The position numbers and the translations under genes are program-made. The notes beneath the pieces are model-generated. The model was not told the DNA's origin. It saw nothing but the letters and a program-made list of their open reading frames with translations, and did not search any database. From positions 6,883 to 70,882 of the forward strand of contig JANNMS010000127.1 in the NCBI GenBank assembly GCA_031398055.1: DNA of 64,000 nucleotides, written 5' to 3'. Positions 15,947-24,055 of this stretch are shown here, one piece after another; within the stretch, counting starts at the first letter, position 1, and the number at the start of each line of letters is the position of its first letter. This DNA comes from M3007 sp031398055. GTDB lineage: Bacteria; Bacteroidota; Bacteroidia; Chitinophagales; Saprospiraceae.

Positions 15947-16180
15947 GGAGGGCGAAATTTATTGGAACTGTAATTTTTAGCGAGCAAGGTGCGTAGCACC
16001 CTAATATTTGTAGAAAGTGAGGAAAAATCCATTCAAAGGTGCGTAGCACCGAAATATTTGATACCCAAACGTTCCGGTGCTACGCACCTTTTGGAAATAA
16101 TGGACAACGATTTCTACAAATATTGAGGTGCTACGCACCTTGCTCGCTAAAAATTACAGCCCCAATAAATTTCGCCCTCC
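15947..16180. repeat. REP quadruplet palindrome 2, nested in a GGAGGGCGAAATTTATT inverted repeat
   Basis: REP palindromes lie at 15988, 16038, 16076 and 16127 with the same two-right, two-left order as the other elements. The outer arms (GGAGGGCGAAATTTATT and AATAAATTTCGCCCTCC) belong to a different intergenic repeat family also seen at 21947-22000 and 55232-55280. Confidence 0.9.
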
Positions 16181-16294
16181 GACAAACAAAGGTGGATTGA
16201 TTTATTTGAAAACAGCCGATGCAAATTGCCAGTTGGCTGCAAAACGTAATCTTTACTTAAAATGAAATTTACCGACTTGACCTGACCGAAACCC

Positions 16295-16463
16295 CAACTT
16301 TGCCTCAACAAAACAAGAAAAATTGCCGACCAAAACCGAAATGCACAGGCTTAAAAATTGGGTTTCGGATTTTGGTTTGGCAAAAAAATTTCCAGAAAAA
16401 AAAGATCGCAAATAGGTTTGGACTTGAACAACACCGCCGGGGCGCAATGCTGCCGGCTTTTTT
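16295..16463 (+). ncRNA. Candidate structured small RNA
   Basis: No ORF fills the 280 bp between the REP element and the hydrolase gene. On the plus strand there is a -7-like CAACTTTGC (16295-16303), a 13-bp stem (16329-16341 with 16363-16376, one bulged A) and then a GCCGG/CCGGC hairpin followed by six T (16436-16463). The T run lies only on the plus strand, so the hairpin cannot serve the convergent hydrolase gene. A transcript of about 155 nt is inferred. Confidence 0.35.
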
Positions 16464-17415
16464 ATTTTTGGTCATTTAAAAACTTGAAAATCAATTGAAT
16501 GTACGGCTCACCGCCCGCCTGCCACATCGTCAAATGGGTTCCGCCAGCCACCGTGTGCCACTCCTTTTTTTCGGAGGTGAGGTGTTCAAAATTGATTTTT
16601 CCAAAAGAAATTGGGATTCGTTCGTCGCGTTCGCCGTGTGCCATAAAAATGGGTTGGCTAATTTTTTCTGCTGCCAAAAAAGGTTTGATTGAAAAAGGAT
16701 CGAAACAAGCCAACTCGCCCGATTTTTTCAAAACTCGTTGCACCAACCAATCGGAGCTGAATCCCACATAATTTTTGCAATACTGCCCGGCGACCTTTTC
16801 AAAATCGTGAAAAGTGCTTTCGATGATGCCAAATTTCAATCGTTTGTCCTCCGCCAATGCCTGCAAAGCAATCGCGCCGCCGAGCGAGTGGCCAAAAATT
16901 CCGATGTTTTGAAAAGTATCGCCGGCGAGCAGGCTGTCCACCAAAATCGAAATGTCGTTTTTTTCCTGAAAACCGAAGGTGCAAAACTCGCCCTCGCTTT
17001 GGCCGTGCGCCCGCAAATCGAACAAAACAACATTGAAACCTTCGTCCGTGAACCGTTTTGCCGAGCCGAGAAAACGTTCTTTGTAACTTCCGATGCCATG
17101 CAACATGATGATTGTCAATGGTTTGGAAGACTTTGGGTTTTGGATATTGGACGTTGGACTGGCCTCGTCCAAAATTTTTCCTTCGAAAAACCAACCTTCC
17201 ATTTTCAAACTGTCTTTTGAAATGAAGTTGAGTCGGGTGGGGCGCAGGCCATAATTTTCAGGTTCGCTGCCGTTCGGCAAACGCCAATTGATCGATTTTT
17301 TTCCAGGTCGCCACGGTTTGATCGGGGTGTACGGCGCACCAAATTCGATGAACAAACCGGCAGCGATGGCCAGTAAAATGAAAAATATCAAAGTGATTTT
17401 CAGAAATTTAGACAT
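16462..17415 (-). CDS. Membrane-anchored alpha/beta hydrolase
   Basis: This encodes 317 residues from the ATG at 17415. Residues about 5-25 form one membrane segment, so the catalytic domain is probably periplasmic. The alpha/beta-hydrolase core has the oxyanion motif MLHGIGSYKERF, LFDLRAHGQSEG, the nucleophile elbow GHSLGG, the Asp in HGERDERIP and the catalytic His in GGTHLTMW. The closest general class is the BEM46/serine aminopeptidase S33 group; the substrate cannot be told. It is divergent from a small lipoprotein gene, with 49 bp between the starts. Confidence 0.85.
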   Translation of the reverse strand: MSKFLKITLIFFILLAIAAGLFIEFGAPYTPIKPWRPGKKSINWRLPNGSEPENYGLRPTRLNFISKDSLKMEGWFFEGKILDEASPTSNIQNPKSSKPLTIIMLHGIGSYKERFLGSAKRFTDEGFNVVLFDLRAHGQSEGEFCTFGFQEKNDISILVDSLLAGDTFQNIGIFGHSLGGAIALQALAEDKRLKFGIIESTFHDFEKVAGQYCKNYVGFSSDWLVQRVLKKSGELACFDPFSIKPFLAAEKISQPIFMAHGERDERIPISFGKINFEHLTSEKKEWHTVAGGTHLTMWQAGGEPYIQLIFKFLNDQK

Positions 17416-17464
17416 GAAATGGTTGGTTAAATTGGGTTTTCTTTGCCGGAAAATTATTTCAAAA

Positions 17465-18025
17465 ATGAAAAAAACGTGGTTCACCGCAGTCCTGATTGGC
17501 CTGCTTTTTTCGGCCTGTAATCTTAATTATCAATTAACGTTGGATGCCACAAAATTATCGCCACCGGCACGGACGATTTCAAAAATTCTATTTGTGGAAA
17601 AATCTACCCGACTGACGACTGAATTTATCAACAGTTTGCGGAAAGATTTGATGAAAACGACGGTTCGCCAGCCGATTGGCCAACAGTTTTTTTACGTTCG
17701 GATTTTGGACAGCGATGAAAATTCGAGCAAACGGTTCGAGGATGCGATTTTAAAAAATCAGCCGGATGCTTTGATGTTTGTTGAATGTGTGGAGGAAAAA
17801 CCTTGCCGGAAAAGTTTTTTTGGATTAGGCCGGATGGGGCCTCTTCGGAATTCTATTTGTAAAACAAAAGTAAATGCGGTTTTAAAAGATGCGAAAACGG
17901 AAGAAAAACTTTGGGAAGGACAGTTTTTTTTGTCAAATGGGTGGGGCGTGGATGTGATTTCGGATAAAATGGCCGAGATGTTTTTGAAAAAATTGAAAGA
18001 AGATGGCGTGATCCTTTCAAAATAA
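17465..18025 (+). CDS. Small lipoprotein of unknown function
   Basis: This encodes 186 residues from the ATG at 17465. The lipoprotein signal ends in LLFSAC (lipobox, Cys about residue 18). The mature part is a mixed alpha/beta domain with a recognisable internal pattern (ISKILFVEKSTRL near the start, QPDALMFVECVEE in the middle, KTEEKLWEGQFF later), reminiscent of small beta-alpha lipoproteins such as the GNA1162/YraP-like types that form periplasmic scaffolds, but I cannot assign a family with confidence. It is divergent from the alpha/beta hydrolase and convergent with the exonuclease gene. Confidence 0.65.
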   Translation: MKKTWFTAVLIGLLFSACNLNYQLTLDATKLSPPARTISKILFVEKSTRLTTEFINSLRKDLMKTTVRQPIGQQFFYVRILDSDENSSKRFEDAILKNQPDALMFVECVEEKPCRKSFFGLGRMGPLRNSICKTKVNAVLKDAKTEEKLWEGQFFLSNGWGVDVISDKMAEMFLKKLKEDGVILSK

Positions 18026-18040
18026 AAACAAAATCGGCTT

Positions 18041-18865
18041 TCAGTTCGGTTTGCCGGCTGCTTCAAAATCTTTCAACATTTTCCGGATAATTTGCTTGAC
18101 TTGCGAGGAAAACTCCTTTTCCAAAATCCAAAAAAAGTAGCCTTTCTCTTTTTTGAAAACTTCCTCGACCGTGCTGCCAGCGTATTTTCCAAAATTGAAA
18201 GTGATTTTTCCGTCGTGTCCGACCTTCAATTTTTGGGTGGCATCCAAAAAATTCAGGTCGTTTGTAAAATCGTGGAGCACTTTCATGTCGTTTTTTATCG
18301 GCGCGGGTACCACATTTCCGTCCTCGTCCTGCAAATCCACGTCTTCGTATTTTTTCAATTGACCTTTAAAAACGCCGATCGTCGCCCGCACGTCGGCGAG
18401 CGCGTCGTGGGCATCTTCCATTTCCTTTTGGCAATAAAAACGGTAGGCGGCTTTCAAAGTACGCGGCTCCATTTTGTAAAAAATGCGCTGCACGTCAATC
18501 AATTTTCGGTTGTCGAGCGAAAATTCCATGCCCACCCGCGAAAATTCTTCCATCAACATCGGCACATCGAAACGGTTGGAATTGTACCCCGCGAGGTCGG
18601 CGTCGCCGATAAAATCCCAGATTTTTTGAGCCAATTGTTGGAAGGTTGGTTTGTTCGCCAAATCTTTTGGCAAAATGCCGTGAACCGCCATGCTTTCCTC
18701 GGAAATCGGGATTCCGGGATTTATCAGCGCGGAAAATTCTTCCTCCGGGCGACCATTTTTAAATATTTTGACCAAGCCGATTTGTAAAATTCGGTCGCGA
18801 ACGACGTTCAAACCAGTCGTTTCGACATCAAAAAATACGAGGTCGCGGGTGAGATTGAGTTGCAT
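18041..18865 (-). CDS. DEDDh 3'-5' exonuclease (DnaQ-like)
   Basis: This encodes 274 residues. The DEDDh exonuclease motifs are FFDVETTGL (ExoI), AGYNSNRFDVPML (ExoII) and HDALADVRAT (ExoIII with the conserved His). The first 190 residues form the DnaQ/Pol III epsilon fold; the C-terminal part (KITFNFGKYAGSTVEEV, GYFFWILEKEF) is the extra domain found in Bacteroidota DnaQ-like exonucleases. It trims 3' ends in DNA repair or proofreading; a role as the replicative epsilon subunit is possible but not shown. A perfect 24-bp inverted repeat separates it from TerC upstream. Confidence 0.9.
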   Translation of the reverse strand: MQLNLTRDLVFFDVETTGLNVVRDRILQIGLVKIFKNGRPEEEFSALINPGIPISEESMAVHGILPKDLANKPTFQQLAQKIWDFIGDADLAGYNSNRFDVPMLMEEFSRVGMEFSLDNRKLIDVQRIFYKMEPRTLKAAYRFYCQKEMEDAHDALADVRATIGVFKGQLKKYEDVDLQDEDGNVVPAPIKNDMKVLHDFTNDLNFLDATQKLKVGHDGKITFNFGKYAGSTVEEVFKKEKGYFFWILEKEFSSQVKQIIRKMLKDFEAAGKPN

Positions 18866-18876
18866 GAGATTTTAGA

Positions 18877-18940
18877 TTTTGGATTTACGATTTACGATTT
18901 GCCCAACCCACGAGTAAAATCGTAAATCGTAAATCCAAAA
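18877..18940. repeat. Inverted repeat of the GGATTTACGA family
   Basis: 24-bp perfect arms (18877-18900 and 18917-18940) with loop gcccaacccacgagta. It shares the GGATTTACGATTT word with the element at 42128-42322. Confidence 0.85.
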
Positions 18941-18952
18941 TCGTAAATCATT

Positions 18953-19804
18953 TTAATTGGTTTGTTTTTCGTTGTCCAAAAGGTTTTCGTCCAGCAAACC
19001 TTTGTTTTTTGCCACCTCGCCGACGCCGTGCAATTGGATTGGTTTTTTGGATTTTTTCATTCTCAAATTCAAAAATTCGACAAAAAGCGAGAAGAAAATG
19101 GAAAAATAAAGGTAGCCCTTCGGCACTTCGCCTTCGATAAAATGGCCGAGATGGGCGGCTTCGGCAATCAATGAAAAGCCAATCAAAATCAGAAACGCCA
19201 AGCCCAGCATCTGGATAGTCGGGTGATCGTTGACAAATTTGCTGACCGGCCCGGAAAAAGCCATCATTATCAGAACCGAGGCCACGACCGCGATAATCAT
19301 CAACAACAAACTATCGACCATGCCCACAGCCGTCAAAATGGAATCGAACGAAAAAACGACATTGATAATGGCAATTTGCAGGATGACGCTCGAAAAAGCA
19401 TTGCCACCTTTTGCCACCGTCGGATCGTCGTTGGGATCGGGGCTTTCCAATTTATGGTGGATTTCGGAAGTCGCTTTGTACAACAAAAACAGGCCGCCGA
19501 GCAGCAAAATCAGGCCTTGCCCGGTCAATCCGCCGCTGATCCCCAAAAATTCGACGTGAAATAGTTCTGCTTTCAAACTCAAAATCCAAACGAGTGCGAA
19601 AAGCAAAACAATCCTCAAAATCATGGCCAACGCGAGGCCGATCGTGCGTGCGCGCGCTTGTTGTTCTGGCGGAAGTTTTGCAGAAATGATGGACAGAAAA
19701 ATGATGTTGTCCACACCCAAAACGATTTCCAAAAATGTCAAAGTCAAAAGACTCATCCAAACGCCGCCGGATGTAAAATCAGGAATGTCTAATAAATAAA
19801 GCAT
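18953..19804 (-). CDS. TerC-family integral membrane protein
   Basis: This encodes 283 residues, the normal length for the short TerC family. Seven to nine membrane helices are visible. The family signatures are LTLTFLEIVLGVDNIIFLSI near the N-terminus and VVFSFDSILTAVGM in the middle, both with the conserved Asp residues in membrane helices. TerC proteins are linked to metal (manganese) export or to metallating exported proteins, and to tellurite resistance in some clusters. Here it stands alone, without other ter genes. The C-terminal 25 residues are charged and cytoplasmic. Confidence 0.9.
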   Translation of the reverse strand: MLYLLDIPDFTSGGVWMSLLTLTFLEIVLGVDNIIFLSIISAKLPPEQQARARTIGLALAMILRIVLLFALVWILSLKAELFHVEFLGISGGLTGQGLILLLGGLFLLYKATSEIHHKLESPDPNDDPTVAKGGNAFSSVILQIAIINVVFSFDSILTAVGMVDSLLLMIIAVVASVLIMMAFSGPVSKFVNDHPTIQMLGLAFLILIGFSLIAEAAHLGHFIEGEVPKGYLYFSIFFSLFVEFLNLRMKKSKKPIQLHGVGEVAKNKGLLDENLLDNEKQTN

Positions 19805-19867
19805 CTGTGGTATTTACGATTTTTGATTTTAGATTTATGATTTTTGCAGAAGTTTCTGCCGTTAAAA

Positions 19868-20512
19868 TTATTGAATTGGAAAACATTTGAACTCCGATTT
19901 GCTGATGACCGCACCGCTCGAAGTCAAAAACATTTCACGTTTTCCATATTGAATGGTGAAGCCTTGTTTTTCCCATTCTGCTTTTTCCGGGCAATCTGGC
20001 AGGGTTTCGATGGTTTCGGCAGGCACCAATTTCCAGTACCAAAGTTTGCCCTGCGCATCCACAAAATCGAGTTGAGCAACTTGGGCAAGGTGGTCTGGCC
20101 GGCGTTTTTCGACATCAAAAACGATCAATTTCCGCAAACTCGGCCCCGTTCCGTCGTCCACAAAAACATATTTTCGGTACAAACCGATAAAATTGTAGGC
20201 ATTTCCATTCGGAATTAGGTACGGATCGCCGCCTTCCGTTGGTGTGACGGTAATCGTTTCGCCCGCCGCCGAGCCGGAAGTCGCCGTGCGAACCGTGTAT
20301 TTTGCGTAAATAAATTCAGTGACCTGCTCGTCAATTTTATTGATTTTCGGTTTTTCCATGCCTTTCAAACCGACTATGGAATCGTTGTTTGATTCATTTT
20401 GAACAGCAGGTTCTTCGGTTTTCGTTTCGGATTTTGAGTCTGACGGCGTGTTTTTGCAGGCGGAAATTGCCAGAAAAATCAGGAAAAAAAATACAAAAGG
20501 GGTAGTTTTCAT
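19868..20512 (-). CDS. Lipoprotein of unknown function
   Basis: This encodes 214 residues. The signal peptide ends in LAISAC (Cys 19), so the product is lipid-anchored. A low-complexity Ser/Thr/Glu linker (residues about 20-60) is followed by a single domain with YAKYTVRTATSG, YLIPNGNAYNFIG, KLIVFDVEKRRPDHLAQV and WYWKLVPAETIETL. I do not recognise the family. It lies between terC and purB in the same direction; neither neighbour suggests a role. Confidence 0.6.
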   Translation of the reverse strand: MKTTPFVFFFLIFLAISACKNTPSDSKSETKTEEPAVQNESNNDSIVGLKGMEKPKINKIDEQVTEFIYAKYTVRTATSGSAAGETITVTPTEGGDPYLIPNGNAYNFIGLYRKYVFVDDGTGPSLRKLIVFDVEKRRPDHLAQVAQLDFVDAQGKLWYWKLVPAETIETLPDCPEKAEWEKQGFTIQYGKREMFLTSSGAVISKSEFKCFPIQ

Positions 20513-20565
20513 TTTGAAAAAATAAAGTAAAAATTAAAATTAGAAATTTTTAAAACTGAAAAGTT

Positions 20566-20600
20566 CATCGTTTATAGTTTATAGTTCATCGTTAACTTAC
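20566..20600. repeat. AACTATA/AACGATG heptamer repeat at the purB stop codon
   Basis: A short run of the ATGAACT-family heptamers (here GTTTATA and GTTCATC) directly abuts the purB stop codon (20597-20599). Confidence 0.7.
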
Positions 20601-21934
20601 GTTCGCCCCACATAATTATGCGGCGTCAAATTTTTCAATTCGTCTTTGACCGCGTCCGAAACATCCAGCGTCTCCACAAATTCGTGCAAATCTTCGCGGG
20701 TAATCCCAGCGCGGCCACGGGTCAAATTTTTCAAAGCCTCGTACGGTTCCGGGTAACTTTCGCGGCGCAAAATCACCTGAATTCCCTCAGCCACCACCAT
20801 ATAATTGTCTTCCAAATCGTCGTACAATTTGCCTTCGTTGAGCATCAATTTTGACAAACCGCGCAGCATAGATTTGAAAGCGATGACCGTGTGGCCAAAC
20901 GGAACACCGATATTTCTCAAAACCGTCGAATCCGTCAGGTCGCGTTGCAGTCGTGAAACGGGCAGTTTTTCGGCCAAATGTTGAAAAATGGCATTCGCAA
21001 AACCAAAATTTCCCTCCGCATTTTCAAAATCGATCGGGTTGACTTTGTGCGGCATCGCCGACGAACCGACCTCGCCCGCGATGGTTTTTTGCCGAAAATA
21101 TTCCATCGAAATATACTGCCAGATGTCGCGGCAAAAGTCCAACAAAATCGTGTTGATGCGCCCCATCGCCTGAAATTGTGCGGCCATGCAATCGTAATGT
21201 TCGATTTGCGTGGTGTGCTGCGAGCGTTCGAGACCCAGAAATTCGGTCAAAAAATTGTCGGCAAAAAGGTGCCATTCGTAGTCCGGGTAGGCCGCAAAAT
21301 GGGCGTTCAAATTGCCGGTTGCCCCGCCAAATTTCGCGCGGTGCGGAATATTTTTCAACATATCTAATTGAACGTCAAGCCTTTCGACGAAAACGAGAAA
21401 CTCTTTTCCCAACAAAGTCGGCGAGGCAGGTTGGCCGTGCGTCCGGGCGAGCATCGGGACTTGCGCCCAATCCAAACTGAGTTGAAACAGTTTCTCGCGG
21501 ACACTTTCGAGCAGTGGAAAATAAACCTCGGACAGCGCATTTTTCAAAATCAGCGGCGTGGCCGTGTTGTTGATGTCCTGCGAAGTCAGGCCAAAATGGA
21601 TGAATTCCCGGAATTTCCGCACCCGCAAATCATCAAATTTTAGTTTCAAAAAATACTCCACCGCTTTCACGTCGTGGTTTGTCGTGCGTTCGATATCCTT
21701 GATTTGCTTGGCATCGTCCATCGAAAAATTGTCGAAAATGCCGTTCAAATCATCGATTTTCTCTTCATCAAAACCAGCCAACTGCGGCACGCCGTACTGC
21801 CACAAAGCGATGAAATATTGGATTTCAACAAAAACCCGGTGCCGAATCAAGGCATATTCGCTGAAATACGCACTCAGTTCACTGGTTTTATCGGCGTACC
21901 GACCGTCAATCGGAGAAATAGCGATTAGGCTCAT
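20597..21934 (-). CDS. purB: Adenylosuccinate lyase
   Basis: This encodes 445 residues. It starts MSLIAISPIDGRYADKT, the standard PurB N-terminus, and carries the fumarase/aspartase-superfamily signature SSAMPHKVNPIDFENAEGN with the catalytic serine loop. Other conserved sites are TTNHDVKAVEYFLK and RTHGQPASPT. The enzyme acts twice in purine synthesis: SAICAR to AICAR plus fumarate, and adenylosuccinate to AMP plus fumarate. It belongs to the PurB branch found in Bacteroidota and gammaproteobacteria, cytoplasmic homotetramer. No other pur genes are nearby. Confidence 0.95.
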   Translation of the reverse strand: MSLIAISPIDGRYADKTSELSAYFSEYALIRHRVFVEIQYFIALWQYGVPQLAGFDEEKIDDLNGIFDNFSMDDAKQIKDIERTTNHDVKAVEYFLKLKFDDLRVRKFREFIHFGLTSQDINNTATPLILKNALSEVYFPLLESVREKLFQLSLDWAQVPMLARTHGQPASPTLLGKEFLVFVERLDVQLDMLKNIPHRAKFGGATGNLNAHFAAYPDYEWHLFADNFLTEFLGLERSQHTTQIEHYDCMAAQFQAMGRINTILLDFCRDIWQYISMEYFRQKTIAGEVGSSAMPHKVNPIDFENAEGNFGFANAIFQHLAEKLPVSRLQRDLTDSTVLRNIGVPFGHTVIAFKSMLRGLSKLMLNEGKLYDDLEDNYMVVAEGIQVILRRESYPEPYEALKNLTRGRAGITREDLHEFVETLDVSDAVKDELKNLTPHNYVGRT

Positions 21935-21946
21935 TTTTGTGTTATT

Positions 21947-22000
21947 GGAGGTCGGAATTTATTACGACCAATTTTATGGTCGGAATAAATTCCGACCTCC
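21947..22000. repeat. Inverted repeat of the GGAGGTCGGAATTTATT family
   Basis: Arms GGAGGTCGGAATTTATT and AATAAATTCCGACCTCC, with an inner CGACCA / TGGTCG pair. It lies in the divergent region between purB and the next operon. Confidence 0.85.
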
Positions 22001-22080
22001 ATTTAGAACGGGGCAAAATTAGAAACTCCATTTTTGCTGCCCCCATTTCGCGGTGTACTTTTGACCAAAATTTTTTAAAA

Positions 22081-22497
22081 ATGAATAAAAATTTGTGGCG
22101 TGGCTTGTTGTTTTCGCTGATTTTGGTGGGCGTGCAATTGGTTTACAAAAAATACCAGTACTCCAATTTGGAAAAAGACACCGAAGTCATCCACGACGAA
22201 GCCATGAAAAACATGGCGGAAATGAATCGTTTTGGCCGAAAAATAAAACAAGAATTGGTTTTGGCCGATTCGATTGGCATCCGACCCGGGCGGCGCGACA
22301 GTCTCGAAAATCTTTTGCAACGCATTTCGACCGCCGAAAACGACATGATGTCGTGGATGACAAATTACAAATCCGAGTCGCCGCTGCTGCCGATGAAAGA
22401 CGAATTGGAGTACATCCGCGACCAAAAATCTAAAATTGAAAAAAACGCTTTTGACATCCGCGAGGCGGTCGAGGCGGGTAAAAATTTAGTGAAATGA
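22081..22497 (+). CDS. Small membrane-anchored coiled-coil protein
   Basis: This encodes 138 residues from the ATG at 22081, 18 bp after a TACTTTTG promoter (22056-22063). Residues about 7-20 form a membrane segment or uncleaved signal. The rest is highly charged and helical, predicted coiled coil. I do not recognise a molecular function, but similar small proteins precede SCO1-type genes in related genomes as far as I recall. Its stop codon overlaps the start of the SCO1-like gene by 4 bp (ATGA), so the two are probably translationally coupled. Confidence 0.7.
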   Translation: MNKNLWRGLLFSLILVGVQLVYKKYQYSNLEKDTEVIHDEAMKNMAEMNRFGRKIKQELVLADSIGIRPGRRDSLENLLQRISTAENDMMSWMTNYKSESPLLPMKDELEYIRDQKSKIEKNAFDIREAVEAGKNLVK

Positions 22498-23123
22498 AAA
22501 ATTGGTTATATTTTATCTTATTGATTTTCAGCGGTTTAATTGCTTGTCAGCCAAAAGAAACCCGCGTCCTGCCGATCCTCGGCAACCGCGACATCGGCCC
22601 GGCGGGTGACACGATTTACCCAAAAATCCCCGATTTCAATTTCGTAAATCAGGACGGCCAGCCGGTTTCCAATTCAACTTTTGATGGAAAAATCTACGCC
22701 GCCGATTTCTTTTTTATCCACTGCCCGACGATTTGCCCAAAAGTGAAAAAGAACGGCCTGCGGATTTATGAAAAATTCAAAAACGACGAGCGTTTTGCGC
22801 TGCTTTCGCATTCGATTGATGTGAAAAACGACACCGTCGCAGCACTGAAACGCCACGCCGAAAAATTGGGAATCGAAACTTCAAAATGGCATCTCGTCAC
22901 CGGTGACCACGACAAAATTTACGGCATCGCCGACGATTATTTTTCCGTCGCCACCGAAGACCCCGAATCGCCGGGCGGTTTTGACCATTCCGGCCGCATT
23001 ATTTTGGTGGACAAAAACCGCCACGTCCGAGCATTTTGCGATGGAACGAATGCCGAATCGGTTGATAAATTTATGGAAGACATCGAAATTTTGCTCGCCG
23101 AACAATTCCCCACAAAAAAATGA
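22494..23123 (+). CDS. SCO1/SenC-family copper chaperone lipoprotein
   Basis: This encodes 209 residues. The N-terminus is a lipoprotein signal (FSGLIAC, Cys 18). The thioredoxin-like SCO1 domain has the copper ligands in CPTICPK and the distal His in GGFDHSGRIILVD. SCO1 proteins deliver copper to, or keep reduced, the CuA site of cytochrome c oxidase in the periplasm. It is the second of at least three overlapping genes (upstream coiled-coil protein, downstream aldo-keto reductase). No oxidase genes are in view. Confidence 0.92.
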   Translation: MKNWLYFILLIFSGLIACQPKETRVLPILGNRDIGPAGDTIYPKIPDFNFVNQDGQPVSNSTFDGKIYAADFFFIHCPTICPKVKKNGLRIYEKFKNDERFALLSHSIDVKNDTVAALKRHAEKLGIETSKWHLVTGDHDKIYGIADDYFSVATEDPESPGGFDHSGRIILVDKNRHVRAFCDGTNAESVDKFMEDIEILLAEQFPTKK

Positions 23124-24043
23124 AACTCCCAGAACTGATTCTCGGCACTGCAAATTGGGCTTGGACGACCGACCAAAAATCGGCGTTTTCGCTGCTTGAA
23201 AAATTTCTGGCCGCCGGACACCGCGAAATTGACACCGCGACAAATTACCCGATCAATCGAAACCCCTCGGATTTTCGGGCGGCGGAAAAGATTTTGGCGG
23301 AATTTGTCAATGCCCACGGCTTGCGAGATTTGAAAATCACGGTAAAAATTGGCAGCCAAAACAACCTGCGGACGCCGGACATGAATCTTTCAAAATCCTT
23401 TGTTTTGATGATGGGTAATGAATATCGGCGCATTTTTCGTGAAAATCTGCATGGTTTGATGATTCACTGGGACAGCCGTTCTGAAAAATCCGAAATTTCG
23501 GAAACGCTCGAAGCCTTTCAAATTTTGAAAAAAGAAGGGCTGCAACCTGGTTTGTCGGGTATTTCACACCCAGAAATTTATGCGGATTTGGCGGGGGAGT
23601 TCGTCGAATTAAAATTCGACGTCCAATTTAAGCACAACATTTTGCAGTCCCATTTTGAAAAATATAAGCCGCTCAAAAATTTTGTCGAGCGATTTTCATG
23701 CTACGGAATCAACGCGGGCGGCGTGAAATTGGACAAAAATTACCGGGAAAATAGTGCACTCGTGGTTCGCGGCGGTGATCCCAGGGCGATTGAAAAGCAA
23801 TTGGAAAAAATAGAGATTTTGCTCCCCGAATTGAACGCGCAAGTCCGTCCGCCGATAAAAACGATGAACCATATTGGATTGATTTTCAGTGCTTTGCATC
23901 CTGAAATCGGTGCAATTTTACTCGGAACTTCCACACCGCAGCAACTCGCCGAGACCTTGGATTTTTATAGAAATTTTGAGGTTTTTGATTATTCCGATGC
24001 TTTTGAAAAACTGTCAAATCAACCCCATCAACCCATCAACTAA
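23120..24043 (+). CDS. Aldo-keto reductase family protein
   Basis: This encodes 307 residues. The (beta/alpha)8 aldo-keto reductase fold is indicated by LILGTANWAW at the start, the catalytic Asp in REIDTATNYP, the Lys in ITVKIGS, the His in LHGLMIHWDS, and ILLGTSTPQQLAETL near the end. A general NADPH-dependent oxidoreductase is likely; the Tyr of the tetrad is expected in ATNYP. Substrate unknown. It overlaps the SCO1-like gene by 4 bp and is followed 12 bp later by a glycosyltransferase, so all four genes are probably one transcript. Confidence 0.82.
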   Translation: MKLPELILGTANWAWTTDQKSAFSLLEKFLAAGHREIDTATNYPINRNPSDFRAAEKILAEFVNAHGLRDLKITVKIGSQNNLRTPDMNLSKSFVLMMGNEYRRIFRENLHGLMIHWDSRSEKSEISETLEAFQILKKEGLQPGLSGISHPEIYADLAGEFVELKFDVQFKHNILQSHFEKYKPLKNFVERFSCYGINAGGVKLDKNYRENSALVVRGGDPRAIEKQLEKIEILLPELNAQVRPPIKTMNHIGLIFSALHPEIGAILLGTSTPQQLAETLDFYRNFEVFDYSDAFEKLSNQPHQPIN

Positions 24044-24055
24044 TCAACCAAAAAA

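Noticed and set aside
15913..16032. N-terminal extension of the thioredoxin-T9SS protein
   Set aside because: The extended frame reads into the REP element and would bury the signal peptide 40 residues inside; the ATG at 15912 gives a normal signal peptide.
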